Of a DNA stretch of 64,000 nt, positions 6,606-15,306 are shown piece by piece. A program made the position numbers and the translations under genes. The first letter of the stretch is position 1. Every line of letters begins with the position of its first letter. The stretch lies in the NCBI GenBank assembly GCA_964498255.1, contig CAZCGW010000007.1:1-64000 (forward strand), given 5' to 3'. This DNA is from Fluviibacter sp964498255 (GTDB taxonomy: Bacteria; Pseudomonadota; Gammaproteobacteria; Burkholderiales; Rhodocyclaceae). The notes under the pieces are model-generated. The model was given only the letters and a program-made list of their open reading frames with translations, had not been told where the DNA came from and searched no databases.

Positions 6606-7865
6606 GTGGCGAACCTCAGTTTCTGGCTGGACAACATGACGTTTCTTGAAGGCTTGCTTCTTGTCATCATCGGCGTGCTGGGCTTCCGCCTATACATGCA
6701 CCGGCGTTATTTGCGCCGAATGCTTAACTGGATTTCCGGCCCGCTCGATGCCCCGGTACCCGATGCATCGGGCATCTGGGGAGAGTTTGTCTCCCGCATG
6801 AATCGCCGTGTCAAAACACGCCAGCAAGAAAAAGATCTTCTAGAACAATCCCTAGAACAGTTTCAGAGCGCACTTGAAGCACTGCCCGATGGGGTTATCT
6901 TCATGGACGCCCATCGTCGTATTCTCTGGATGAACACCTTGGCCGTGGACATGATGGGGCTTATTCCGGGCCAGGATCAAGGCACACCCATCGAGCATCT
7001 GGTGCGCGAACCTGAGTTTGCCGCTTACCTGCAAAGGGGTGATTTCTCGGAACCATTGATGTATCACCCTAATCGGCGCGACCAGGCTTCCTACATGATC
7101 AGCCTGATCAGCTATGGGGTTGATCGCAGCCTACTAGCCATTCGCGATTTGACGCGGATTGAAAAACTGGAAAATGTGCGCCGGGACTTCGTGGCCAATG
7201 TTTCCCATGAGCTAAAAACGCCGCTCACCGTGATTAACGGCTTTATTGAAACCCTACAGATGCACCATGAGTCGTTGCCCGCGGACAAGCGTCAACGCTA
7301 TCTAGATCTGGCGCTATCCCAATCCCACCAGATGGGTCGACTGGTCCAGGATTTGCTGACGCTTTCTTCGCTGGAAGCCCGAGCAACTCTTGCCGATCAG
7401 ACTCGGGTACCAGTTAAAGCACTGGTGGACGAACTGGTTGTTTCCGCCGAAGCAATTTCCGCTGGAAAGCACACGCTGAGCATCAACATACCACCCGATC
7501 TATCTATACTCGGTTCGGCAATGGCTCTGCGCAGTATTTTCGGTAACCTCATTAACAATGCCGTCAATTACACCCCTGCAGGTGGCAGCATCACGATCTC
7601 TTGGCGAGAAACCGATCGCGAAGGCGTGTTCAGTGTGCAAGACACCGGCATCGGGATTCCCGCAATACATTTACCCAGAATTTCAGAACGCTTCTATCGC
7701 GTGGATCAAGGGCGCTCTCGCGAAACCGGTGGCACCGGTTTAGGTTTAGCCATTGTTAAACATGCACTAAGCCGCCATCAAGGACATCTGGAAATCCAGA
7801 GCCAGGTCAACCAGGGCAGCACCTTTGAAGCCTGGTTCCCCAAAGAGCGCTTCAGCCAATCGTAA
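6606..7865 (+). CDS. phoR: phosphate regulon sensor kinase PhoR
   Basis: This 419-residue inner-membrane histidine kinase starts at GTG. One hydrophobic segment (about residues 12-28) is followed by a PAS-like domain (about 85-185), the dimerisation box VANVSHELKTPLTVINGF with phosphoacceptor H201, and an ATPase domain with NLINNAVNYTP (N box), DTGIGIP (G1) and GTGLGLAIVKHAL (G2). It lacks a large periplasmic sensor, as usual for PhoR, which senses phosphate through PstSCAB-PhoU. It ends 23 bp before the convergent pstB. Confidence 0.94.
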   Translation: MANLSFWLDNMTFLEGLLLVIIGVLGFRLYMHRRYLRRMLNWISGPLDAPVPDASGIWGEFVSRMNRRVKTRQQEKDLLEQSLEQFQSALEALPDGVIFMDAHRRILWMNTLAVDMMGLIPGQDQGTPIEHLVREPEFAAYLQRGDFSEPLMYHPNRRDQASYMISLISYGVDRSLLAIRDLTRIEKLENVRRDFVANVSHELKTPLTVINGFIETLQMHHESLPADKRQRYLDLALSQSHQMGRLVQDLLTLSSLEARATLADQTRVPVKALVDELVVSAEAISAGKHTLSINIPPDLSILGSAMALRSIFGNLINNAVNYTPAGGSITISWRETDREGVFSVQDTGIGIPAIHLPRISERFYRVDQGRSRETGGTGLGLAIVKHALSRHQGHLEIQSQVNQGSTFEAWFPKERFSQS

Positions 7866-7866
7866 C

Positions 7867-7894
7867 GGCTGAAGCGGCTTGGGTCCGCTTAGCC
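7867..7894. terminator. stem-loop between convergent phoR and pstB
   Basis: GGCTGAAGCGG pairs with CCGCTTAGCC (one bulged base) around a short loop and overlaps the pstB stop. There is no clear T-run, so termination strength is uncertain. It lies exactly where both Pho operons end. Confidence 0.4.
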
Positions 7895-8671
7895 GAAACG
7901 GCCAGTAATGTAGTCTTCGGTTTCTTTACGCTTAGGCTTCATGAAAAGCTCATCGGTCACACCAAACTCCATCAGCTCGCCCAGATACATATACGCGGTG
8001 TAATCTGAAACGCGCGCAGCTTGCTGCATATTGTGTGTCACGATGGCAATCGTATAAGAACTCTTGAGCTCAAATACCAGCTCTTCAATCTTCGCGGTTG
8101 AAATCGGGTCCAGCGCTGACGTTGGCTCATCGAGAAGCAACACATCCGGCTTAACTGCTACGCCACGGGCAATACACAAACGCTGCTGCTGACCGCCCGA
8201 TAAAGACAAGCCACTCTGGTGGAGTTTGTCTTTTACTTCAGTCCATAGCGCCGCCTGCTCTAACGCCCACTGCACACGGTTATCCATATCTGCGCGCGAT
8301 AGGTTTTCATACAAACGCACACCGAACGCAATGTTTTCGTAAATCGACATCGGAAACGGCGTTGGCTTCTGAAACACCATGCCCACACGGGCACGCAACA
8401 GATTGAGGTCGTAACCTTTTTCAAGGGTGTTACGGCCATGAAAAATGATCTCGCCCTCGGCTCGCTGCCCCGGGTAAAGATCGTACATCCGGTTAAAAGT
8501 GCGCAGCAGCGTTGATTTACCGCAACCCGATGGACCAATAAATGCTGTGACTTTTTTCTCAGCAATATCCATCGACACCGATTTGAGGCCTTTGAAATCG
8601 CCGTAATAAAAATCCAGATTACGAACTTTCAGTGCGGCGTTGATACCTTGATCGGAAAGAAATTCGGACAT
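7889..8671 (-). CDS. pstB: phosphate ABC transporter ATP-binding protein PstB
   Basis: This 260-residue ABC ATPase drives high-affinity phosphate import through PstA/PstC. Walker A is GPSGCGKST (residues about 42-50), the signature is LSGGQQQRLCIAR, Walker B is DVLLLDEPTSALDP, and the switch His lies in IVTHNMQQAARVSD. NLDFYYGDFKGLKSV near the N terminus is typical of PstB. It is the last gene of pstSCAB, 18 bp after pstA, and converges on phoR. Confidence 0.96.
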   Translation of the reverse strand: MSEFLSDQGINAALKVRNLDFYYGDFKGLKSVSMDIAEKKVTAFIGPSGCGKSTLLRTFNRMYDLYPGQRAEGEIIFHGRNTLEKGYDLNLLRARVGMVFQKPTPFPMSIYENIAFGVRLYENLSRADMDNRVQWALEQAALWTEVKDKLHQSGLSLSGGQQQRLCIARGVAVKPDVLLLDEPTSALDPISTAKIEELVFELKSSYTIAIVTHNMQQAARVSDYTAYMYLGELMEFGVTDELFMKPKRKETEDYITGRFG

Positions 8672-8689
8672 GATGACCTCGTTAAATAC

Positions 8690-9535
8690 TTAAGACTTGG
8701 AACGGCTCTGGAACACCACACGGGCCAGAACGTTAAGCAATAGCACCAGAATCGCGATGAGCGCAGAAGCGCCCCAGGCAAGGTTCTGCCAGTTTTCATA
8801 TGGGCTCATTGCAAAATTGAAGATGGTGACTGGAAGATTAGCCATGGGCTCATTCATGTTCCAGGTAAAGAACTGATTGTTGAGTGCGGTAAACAACAGT
8901 GGCGCCGTTTCACCGGCAATCCGGGCTACAGCCAGAAGAATCCCGGTCATTACACCGCCCTGTACCGCACGTAAACACACGTCCAGGCTGACACGCCAGC
9001 GGGGCATGCCCAGTGCAAAGGCTGCTTCTCGCAAGCTACCAGGCACGAGTTTGAGCATATTCTCGGTAGTTCGCACCACAACAGGTACCGCGATTAACGA
9101 CAACGCCACTGAGCCTGTCCAACCGGAAAAGTGTTTGGTCGTTGTAACAAACAACGCATACACAAACAAACCAATCACGATCGATGGTGCCGACAACATG
9201 ATGTCTGTAACAAAGCGCGTAATCGAAGCCACTCTCGAGCGATCGCCAAATTCAGCCAGATAAATACCAGCCAAAATACCAATCGGCGTTGAGACCACCG
9301 TCGTTAGGCCTACGATCAGCAAGCTGCCGACAATGGCGTTGGCCATGCCGCCGCCTTCAGAACCGGGAGCCGGTGTTGATTCGGTAAAGAACGCCCAGTT
9401 CATCGCCGGCAGCCCTTTAATAAAGAGCGTGGCTAAAATCCAGACGAGACCAGCAACACCAATCGCTACTGCGATACCCGATAACGTTGTGCTCAGACCA
9501 TTAACGAATTTACGACGTTGGTAACGCGCATCCAT
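8690..9535 (-). CDS. pstA: phosphate ABC transporter permease PstA
   Basis: This 281-residue inner-membrane permease has about six transmembrane segments. The cytoplasmic coupling loop that contacts PstB is visible in LREAAFALGMPRWRVSLDVC, followed by RAVQGGVMTGILLAVARIAGE, both typical of PstA. PstA with PstC forms the membrane channel for phosphate. Its start codon overlaps the stop of pstC by one base, so translation is coupled. pstB follows after 18 bp. Confidence 0.95.
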   Translation of the reverse strand: MDARYQRRKFVNGLSTTLSGIAVAIGVAGLVWILATLFIKGLPAMNWAFFTESTPAPGSEGGGMANAIVGSLLIVGLTTVVSTPIGILAGIYLAEFGDRSRVASITRFVTDIMLSAPSIVIGLFVYALFVTTTKHFSGWTGSVALSLIAVPVVVRTTENMLKLVPGSLREAAFALGMPRWRVSLDVCLRAVQGGVMTGILLAVARIAGETAPLLFTALNNQFFTWNMNEPMANLPVTIFNFAMSPYENWQNLAWGASALIAILVLLLNVLARVVFQSRSKS

Positions 9536-10518
9536 TATCGACCTCCCGCTTTACGCTCACCTTGCTTGATCAGCCATTCAGACGCTGACAACACAACAAA
9601 GGTAATGATGAACAGAATGAGCCCCAAACCAAACAAGGCGGGAATGTGCATGCTAGCGTCTGCTTCGGCAAACTCGTTGGCGAGCGTTGAAGCGATTGAG
9701 TTACCCGGCGCAAACAGATTCAGGGCAAAGCGGTTGGCATTACCAATCACGAAGGTCACCGCCATGGTCTCACCCAAGGCCCGGCCAAGCCCGAGCATGA
9801 TCCCGCCGATAACACCCACACGGGTATATGGCAGCACAATATTGCGAATAACTTCCCAGCGGGTGCAGCCAATACCGTAGGCGGATTCCTTCAGCACACT
9901 AGGCACCGTCTCGAACACATCCCGCATCACCGAAGCAATAAACGGAATAATCATCAATGCCAATACTAGACCCGCCGTGAATACACCCAGCCCTAATGGG
10001 GGGCCAGCAAAGAAAGGGGCGCCTAACCAGCTAATCATCCAGGGCTGGACGTACTCTTGCACCATCGGTGCAAAAATGAACAAACCCCAGAAGCCGTAAA
10101 TAATCGAAGGCACGCCAGCCAGCAGCTCAATGGCCGTCCCCAATGGACGTCGCATCCAAACCGGGCAGGACTCTGTCAAAAACATCGCAATACCAAAACT
10201 GATCGGAACACCGATCAGTAGCGCAATAAGTGACGTGGCAAGCGTGCCCCAAATCGCAATACCAGCACCAAACTCACCCGTCGATGGGCTCCAGGTCGTG
10301 CTGTAGAAAAAACCCAGCCCAAACTCATTGATCGCAGGCCATGCCTGTACCATGAGTGATACCAGAATGCCGAACAAGACCAGCAATACTAAGGCAGCAA
10401 AACTGAAGGTAATGCCGGCAAAAATACGGTCCTGCCGCAAAAATACGGCAGACTTTTCGGCTTGCCGTTTCATCGCGGCCTGAACGGCTGCTTCGGTTTC
10501 GATCATGTTTTGAGACAT
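9535..10518 (-). CDS. pstC: phosphate ABC transporter permease PstC
   Basis: This 327-residue permease has a cytoplasmic N terminus and about six transmembrane helices. Family marks include SIIYGFWGLFIFAP, the coupling loop PSVLKESAYGIGCTRWEVI, and RALGETMAVTFVIGN. It pairs with PstA to form the translocation path. It is separated from pstS by a 65-bp gap that holds a strong stem-loop, and it overlaps pstA by one base. Confidence 0.95.
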   Translation of the reverse strand: MSQNMIETEAAVQAAMKRQAEKSAVFLRQDRIFAGITFSFAALVLLVLFGILVSLMVQAWPAINEFGLGFFYSTTWSPSTGEFGAGIAIWGTLATSLIALLIGVPISFGIAMFLTESCPVWMRRPLGTAIELLAGVPSIIYGFWGLFIFAPMVQEYVQPWMISWLGAPFFAGPPLGLGVFTAGLVLALMIIPFIASVMRDVFETVPSVLKESAYGIGCTRWEVIRNIVLPYTRVGVIGGIMLGLGRALGETMAVTFVIGNANRFALNLFAPGNSIASTLANEFAEADASMHIPALFGLGLILFIITFVVLSASEWLIKQGERKAGGR

Positions 10519-10537
10519 TGGTATCCTGCCTGAGACA

Positions 10538-10564
10538 GCACAACCGGCTCAAAGCCGGCTGTGC
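10538..10564 (-). repeat. intercistronic stem-loop between pstS and pstC
   Basis: On the reverse strand an 11-bp stem (GCACAGCCGGC with GCCGGTTGTGC, one G-T pair) closes a 5-base loop, with no T-run after it. Such hairpins commonly protect the upstream message end, which would raise the amount of PstS relative to PstCAB. The structure is read directly. The role is inferred. Confidence 0.6.
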
Positions 10565-10583
10565 CTGTTATAGCAATCGTTGA

Positions 10584-11630
10584 TTACTTCGCCGTGTAGA
10601 CTGGCTTGCCATCCGGGCCTTTGATCTCGGCCCAGCTCTTGATGATAGCTTTAACGGCATTATCCGGTAGCGGCACGTAATCCAGCGCAATTGCCATCTT
10701 CTGGCCCTTAGTCAGCGCCCAGTTAAAGTACTTCAGCACTTCAGCACTCTGTTCCGGTTTTTCAGCCTTCTTGTAAATCAGGATGAACGATGCTGACGTA
10801 ATTGGCCAGGAGTTGACACCCGCCTGATTGTTCAGATTCACTGCGAACTTAGGTGTGCCCGCCCAGTTAGCTTTCGATGCGGCTGCTGCGAAGCTTGCCT
10901 CATTCGGCTGGACTGCTTTGCCATCACGATTAATCAGCGATACGTGCGACATCTTGTTCTGCTTGGCGTAGGCGTATTCCACATAGCCCACAGCACCATC
11001 AATCTTGGTAACGTTAGCTGCAACACCGGCGTTACCCTTGCCACCTACACCGGCTGGCCAGTTTACTGTTTTACCAGCACCCACTACACCCTTGAAAGGC
11101 GGCGACACTTGCGCCAGAAAATCCGTAAACACCGCCGTGGTACCTGACGAGTCCGAACGGTAAACAATCGTAATGGCGGTATCTGGCAGTGTTACACCCG
11201 GGTTCACCGATGCAATGGCTGGGTCATTCCACTTGGTGATCTTGGCGCGGAAAATATCTGACAGCGTGGCGTTATTCAGCTTCAACTGGCCCGGCGCGAT
11301 ACCCTTGATGTTCACAACAGGAACCACGCCACCAATAATAGCCGGGAATTGAGCCAGACCACTTTTCTCCAGTTCGGCAGCCGCTACTGGATCATCGCTT
11401 GCGCCGAAATCAACGGTCTTTGCCTGGATTTGTTTAACGCCACCACCCGAACCAATCGCCTGGTAGTTAATGGTCGTGCCAGTTTCTGCTTTGTAGGTTT
11501 CTGCCCACTTTGCATACATAGGCGCAGGAAAAGTAGCGCCAGCACCCGTTAGCTGTGCAGCGTTTGCACCAGCGACCAGACCTGCCGAAACCAACAGGCT
11601 CACCAACAGCTTATTCACAGAAACTTTCAT
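10584..11630 (-). CDS. pstS: phosphate-binding periplasmic protein PstS
   Basis: This 348-residue precursor has a signal peptide (MKVSVNKLLVSLLVSAGLVA then GANAAQ). Mature residues begin LTGAGATFPAPMYAKWAE, a PstS hallmark. Phosphate-contacting segments include GSGGGVKQI, DFGASDDPV and RSDSSGTTAVFTDFL. It binds phosphate in the periplasm and delivers it to PstCA. It is the first gene of pstSCAB. A good Pho-box promoter lies 66-99 bp upstream of its start. Confidence 0.96.
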   Translation of the reverse strand: MKVSVNKLLVSLLVSAGLVAGANAAQLTGAGATFPAPMYAKWAETYKAETGTTINYQAIGSGGGVKQIQAKTVDFGASDDPVAAAELEKSGLAQFPAIIGGVVPVVNIKGIAPGQLKLNNATLSDIFRAKITKWNDPAIASVNPGVTLPDTAITIVYRSDSSGTTAVFTDFLAQVSPPFKGVVGAGKTVNWPAGVGGKGNAGVAANVTKIDGAVGYVEYAYAKQNKMSHVSLINRDGKAVQPNEASFAAAASKANWAGTPKFAVNLNNQAGVNSWPITSASFILIYKKAEKPEQSAEVLKYFNWALTKGQKMAIALDYVPLPDNAVKAIIKSWAEIKGPDGKPVYTAK

Positions 11631-11695
11631 CGCTTAGACTCCAGTAGTTGATCCCGTAGCACACAGGCATGGGACTTAAAATTTCAACAGACTGA

Positions 11696-11729
11696 AGTCT
11701 AGGGGGCCAACGTTACCGAATTATGACAA
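11696..11729 (-). promoter_or_regulatory. PhoB box and -10 element of pstSCAB
   Basis: On the reverse strand TTGTCATAATTCGGTAAC (11729-11712) closely matches the Pho-box consensus CTGTCATAWAWCTGTMAC. Exactly 10 bp later comes TAGACT (11701-11696) as the -10 hexamer, the arrangement of classical PhoB-activated promoters. The box begins 5 bp beyond the selU stop. An adjoining perfect ATGAC-AATTC-GTCAT palindrome (11723-11737) overlaps it. Confidence 0.75.
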
Positions 11730-11733
11730 TTCG

Positions 11734-12822
11734 TCATTTAAGCAAAAACTGTTGCAAAGCAGCGGCATCGCCTGTCGCCACAATCCGGCTGGCCTTGCTG
11801 GCCTTCTGATGCTGGTACATGGGGTCGTAATACTCGCGCAGCAGCAATTCAATCCATAACCGGTGCCCATCAACCGCGCCAGATAGTCGCTGAGCCTTTA
11901 GCGCATCAGCCATCATCGCAGCCGCCCGTTTGTAGCGTTCTCCCCCTAGGCGTTTATGAATATTCGCCAAACTCTGCTGAAGATGCGCCTCAAAACGGCT
12001 AATCCCTTCACTTTCTCCATAAAACGCCTGGTGATCAGCCAGCTGATCCACCACATAGTCCCGCAGAATGCGATCGACCCGGTTTTCAAAAGCATCTTCC
12101 AGCCAAACCAATGGTGCCAACGCCATTTGCCGGTATAACGGCTCGGGCAAGCCACATTTGCCCACGAAGAGGCCTTCATCTTCAACCACGAAGCCTGGCG
12201 GCCCCGCTGCTTCAAGCTGCAGCAAACGAATGGCGATCCGATGTTCAAAATCAATCTGCGCCGGTTGCCCGTTGACACGCTTTCCGAACCCGGAGCCCCG
12301 ATGGTTCGCACAACCTTCTAAATCCACCGCATGCGGCAAACCCGACAGCAGCTCGGTTTTCCCTGTGCCGGTCATGCCGCCCACAACCCACATGGGGCGT
12401 TGTTTTACCGCTGCTTCTGTGGTTGCCATTAAAAACTGCCGCATGGCTTTGTAACCGCCTTCAACCCGGCGATATTGAACCCCCGCCGTTTCTGCTAACC
12501 ACCGTTGCACAATCTGCGAACGCAGCCCACCCCGGAAACAAAAGAGATACCCCTCCGGGTTGGCTTGAGCAAAAGCAGCCCAGGCCGCAATCCGGTTTGC
12601 ACGTACTTCCCCAGCCACCAGCTGATGCCCTAAAGCAATGGCCGCATCCTGACCCGACTCTTTGTAACAGGTGCCCACTCGCGCCCGCTCTTCATCCGTC
12701 ATTAACGGTATATTTGTGGCGCAGGGAAAGCTCCCACGGCTAAACTCAATGGGCGCTCGCGTATCCATCAGCGGCGCACCACTGAGGAGTATTTCCCGGT
12801 AATCGTTAACTGTCTGCAACAT
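11734..12822 (-). CDS. selU: tRNA 2-selenouridine/geranyl-2-thiouridine synthase SelU (MnmH)
   Basis: This 362-residue enzyme replaces sulfur by selenium in the wobble 2-thiouridine of tRNAs for Glu, Gln and Lys, using selenophosphate made by SelD. The N-terminal rhodanese domain carries the active Cys95 in YLFCFRGGLRSQ. The second half has a P-loop, GGMTGTGKT (residues 148-156). The length is normal. Its ATG overlaps the selD stop (TGATG), so the two are translationally coupled. No selA or selB is seen here, so selenium use may include only this tRNA modification. That cannot be settled from one window. Confidence 0.94.
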   Translation of the reverse strand: MLQTVNDYREILLSGAPLMDTRAPIEFSRGSFPCATNIPLMTDEERARVGTCYKESGQDAAIALGHQLVAGEVRANRIAAWAAFAQANPEGYLFCFRGGLRSQIVQRWLAETAGVQYRRVEGGYKAMRQFLMATTEAAVKQRPMWVVGGMTGTGKTELLSGLPHAVDLEGCANHRGSGFGKRVNGQPAQIDFEHRIAIRLLQLEAAGPPGFVVEDEGLFVGKCGLPEPLYRQMALAPLVWLEDAFENRVDRILRDYVVDQLADHQAFYGESEGISRFEAHLQQSLANIHKRLGGERYKRAAAMMADALKAQRLSGAVDGHRLWIELLLREYYDPMYQHQKASKASRIVATGDAAALQQFLLK

Positions 12823-13856
12823 CAGCGTACGATAACTGCCTGCGCCTGCTGCGCTACCAGCTGACCTATGGGCATCAGTTCTAACCCTGCCTGTTTTGCG
12901 ACATCAAGAAACGCTGCCTCCCCCTCCGGCGTTACCGCCACCAACAAACCGCCGCTGGTTTGAGGGTCGCACAGCACATGCTTCTGATCTTCGCCAAGCA
13001 AGGAGATGCGCTCGCCGTAACTCTCAAAATTACGCAAGGTACCACCCGGAACGCATCCGGCTGCAAGATATTGGGTTACACCCGGTAAGACAGGCACCGC
13101 ACCTGCATCTAATTCTGCGGTTAAGCCACTGCCATCTGCCATTTCCACTAAGTGCCCCAGCAAACCAAACCCCGTGACATCCGTCATCGCCAACACCTGT
13201 GGCAGCCGGCCAAAATCTGCGCCCACTGTATTCAAATGGGTCATGCAATCACGCGCCACGTGCACATGCGCCGGTTCGAGCAAACTGCGCTTTTCTGCTG
13301 TCGTTAGAATCCCGACCCCCAGCGGTTTCGTCAGGTAAAGACGACAGCCCGCTTGGGCCGTATCGTTGCGCTTCATATGCTGCTTTTCAACCAAGCCGGT
13401 AACCGCTAGGCCAAAAATCGGTTCAGGGGCATCAATCGAATGGCCGCCTGCGAGAGGAATACCCGCAGCTTCGCATACAGTGCGGCCACCACGCACGACT
13501 TCGCGCGCCACTTCCGGTGGCAGCACATTCACGGGCCAGCCCAGAATAGCAATTGCCATCAATGGCGTACCGCCCATGGCATAAATATCGCTAATGGCAT
13601 TGGTTGCCGCAATCCGCCCAAAATCAAACGGATCATCCACGATCGGCATAAAAAAATCTGTGGTCGACACCACCCCACGCTCTGCGTCAATCTCATACAC
13701 TGCAGCGTCGTCACGTGAAGCGTTTCCGACCCATAGCTTAGGGTCAAGATTCTGTAGCCCGCTACCGGCAATAATGATATCCAGCACCTTGGGAGAAATC
13801 TTGCAGCCACAACCTGCGCCATGGCTGTACTGCGTCAAACGAATCGAATCACTCAT
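12822..13856 (-). CDS. selD: selenophosphate synthetase SelD
   Basis: This 344-residue enzyme makes selenophosphate from selenide and ATP. The catalytic motif is SHGAGCGCK with C16 and K19. Many SelD proteins have selenocysteine at this Cys, but here the codon is an ordinary Cys codon. The Gly-rich ATP loop (LAGGHSIDAPEPIFGLAVTG) and ADFGRLPQVLAMTDVTGFGL are clear. It starts 3 bp after the stop of a small secreted-protein gene and runs into selU, forming a four-gene reverse-strand run with the DUF4239 gene. Confidence 0.95.
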   Translation of the reverse strand: MSDSIRLTQYSHGAGCGCKISPKVLDIIIAGSGLQNLDPKLWVGNASRDDAAVYEIDAERGVVSTTDFFMPIVDDPFDFGRIAATNAISDIYAMGGTPLMAIAILGWPVNVLPPEVAREVVRGGRTVCEAAGIPLAGGHSIDAPEPIFGLAVTGLVEKQHMKRNDTAQAGCRLYLTKPLGVGILTTAEKRSLLEPAHVHVARDCMTHLNTVGADFGRLPQVLAMTDVTGFGLLGHLVEMADGSGLTAELDAGAVPVLPGVTQYLAAGCVPGGTLRNFESYGERISLLGEDQKHVLCDPQTSGGLLVAVTPEGEAAFLDVAKQAGLELMPIGQLVAQQAQAVIVR

Positions 13857-13859
13857 GAA

Positions 13860-14342
13860 TTAGTTGCCACCCATCTGGCAGTTTTTACCCAAGTCACCGC
13901 ACAACCGCATGACGGCGTTAACAATCCGGGTGGTTTGCGGATTTTCACCGGCAGGTGCCGTACCCACAATCATTAGTTGAGACAGGTTCTTGTTAAGTGC
14001 CGTTACATTCAGCGTTGCTGCCTGATCGCTCTCTCTCAGATTAATTGTCATCGTTGCCGGATCGTTGCTCACCACGGTGACTTGTTGGTTTCGATTGGTC
14101 GTATTCGTTGCCACCTGATACACACGGCTAGCAGGTGCATCCAGAACCACAGTCGCCACCTGCGTTACCTGCTGCGAGGCTGGCTGACCCGCCTGTGCAT
14201 CCTGCTGCTGCGTTACCTGCTGCACCCGGCCAATGACATGGCGCGCCACCAGAACCCACTGCGCCTCGGCAGATAACGGTAACAAGCCGCCCACCACGAG
14301 CAATGCCATAACAACTGGTTGAATCAACTGTAGTTTTCTCAT
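13860..14342 (-). CDS. hypothetical secreted protein (160 aa)
   Basis: I do not recognise this protein. It has a convincing signal peptide (VVMALLVVGGLLPLSAEA, cleavage near residue 27), so it should be periplasmic or exported. The mature part begins QWVLVARHVIGRVQQ. It has a Gln-rich low-complexity stretch (about 40-62), then a strand-rich segment with Asn/Thr, and ends RLCGDLGKNCQMGGN with two cysteines that may form a disulfide. Its ATG overlaps the DUF4239 stop (ATGA), and selD starts 3 bp after it. A link with selenium metabolism is suggested only by this context. Confidence 0.75.
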   Translation of the reverse strand: MRKLQLIQPVVMALLVVGGLLPLSAEAQWVLVARHVIGRVQQVTQQQDAQAGQPASQQVTQVATVVLDAPASRVYQVATNTTNRNQQVTVVSNDPATMTINLRESDQAATLNVTALNKNLSQLMIVGTAPAGENPQTTRIVNAVMRLCGDLGKNCQMGGN

Positions 14343-15154
14343 TGGATGCCTTTAGATTTTTGGTAATTTGGAAGTTCAAGCAAATGCAGCGACTCTTTTA
14401 GCAACTCAGCTTTTACAGGATCCGTGCCTGCATAAGGGGAACGATGGTTAGCCAGGACGCTAGCAGTAATCAAAATACCAACTACTGTGACTCCGAGAGT
14501 GATTTTCATCGCACGGGGTTTTCGCACGTGGCAAAGACCCACAGAAAAAATCGTGAGAAACCCAAACAGCATCAGCGCACGCCACTTGCCATATTGCACT
14601 GGATCAAAGGCATACGACAATCGTGTTAATCTTGAAGATCTTATCGCATCAATTGCTTGTTGCAGTCTTGTCTCATAGGGCCTGGCTTGTGGCTTATTTT
14701 CCATAGCACCTAGAACAACCGATGTCAGTTGAATTAAAGCGCCTGATGCAACATCCTTGTGTACGGCATCCATGTCCTTCATTGCTGGCCATTCTTCATT
14801 CAGCACAACATTCACATAGCCTGCAACCGATTCTCTGATCGCCTTAGCGTCGGCTGGATCTATATAAGCTGCCGTTATCAAAAGACTCCTAACCGCACTC
14901 GCCTCCAACACGGCTGCTGTAGAAGCATCTTTGTAGCGACCCCATATGTCCGATGCAATCATGGCGGCAAATAGCGCAAAAATAATCGCTGCATAGGAGA
15001 AAAACGGTGGCACAACCTCTTCCTTGTAGAACCACGAAGCCAAGGGAGAGTGGATTAATACCCAGTACGTCAGAAGTGCAAAAGAAACAGTCAGCGCGAT
15101 CGCTAACGGTATGTATCCGATGATAGGAACAATCTCTTGCAGGCCGAAATTCAT
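14339..15154 (-). CDS. DUF4239 family membrane protein
   Basis: This 271-residue inner-membrane protein matches the DUF4239 pattern (bestrophin-like topology). Two N-terminal transmembrane segments flank a short loop (about 10-30 and 48-65), a soluble middle contains AVRSLLITAAYIDPADAKAI and SSRLTRLSYAFDPVQYGKW, and two more helices lie near 190-235. Function of the family is unknown. The ATG at 15154 is preferred over an upstream TTG because the SD-like GTGGGG suits it better. It leads the run DUF4239, secreted protein, selD, selU, overlapping the second gene by 4 bp. Base composition is more AT-rich than in neighbouring core genes. Confidence 0.72.
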   Translation of the reverse strand: MNFGLQEIVPIIGYIPLAIALTVSFALLTYWVLIHSPLASWFYKEEVVPPFFSYAAIIFALFAAMIASDIWGRYKDASTAAVLEASAVRSLLITAAYIDPADAKAIRESVAGYVNVVLNEEWPAMKDMDAVHKDVASGALIQLTSVVLGAMENKPQARPYETRLQQAIDAIRSSRLTRLSYAFDPVQYGKWRALMLFGFLTIFSVGLCHVRKPRAMKITLGVTVVGILITASVLANHRSPYAGTDPVKAELLKESLHLLELPNYQKSKGIQ

Positions 15155-15173
15155 AAAAATCAATGCCCCACGC

Positions 15174-15188
15174 TTAAACAGCGTTTAA
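15174..15188. promoter_or_regulatory. inverted repeat just upstream of the DUF4239 gene
   Basis: TTAAAC-AGC-GTTTAA is a perfect 6-bp inverted repeat 20 bp before the DUF4239 start codon. Its size and place suit an operator. No cognate regulator is evident nearby. Confidence 0.35.
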
Positions 15189-15306
15189 ATTTGACGATCT
15201 GCAGACGTTAGATTAGACGGCTCAAAATGTAAAGAAACCCTTTGCCGAACCTGCTCTTGCTGCTTGAAACGAAAATGCCCCCCATTGCTGAAGGCCGCTT
15301 GAATAC

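Noticed and set aside
12822..13856. Selenocysteine codon in selD
   Set aside because: The catalytic position is an ordinary Cys codon in GAGCGCK. No in-frame TGA needs recoding.
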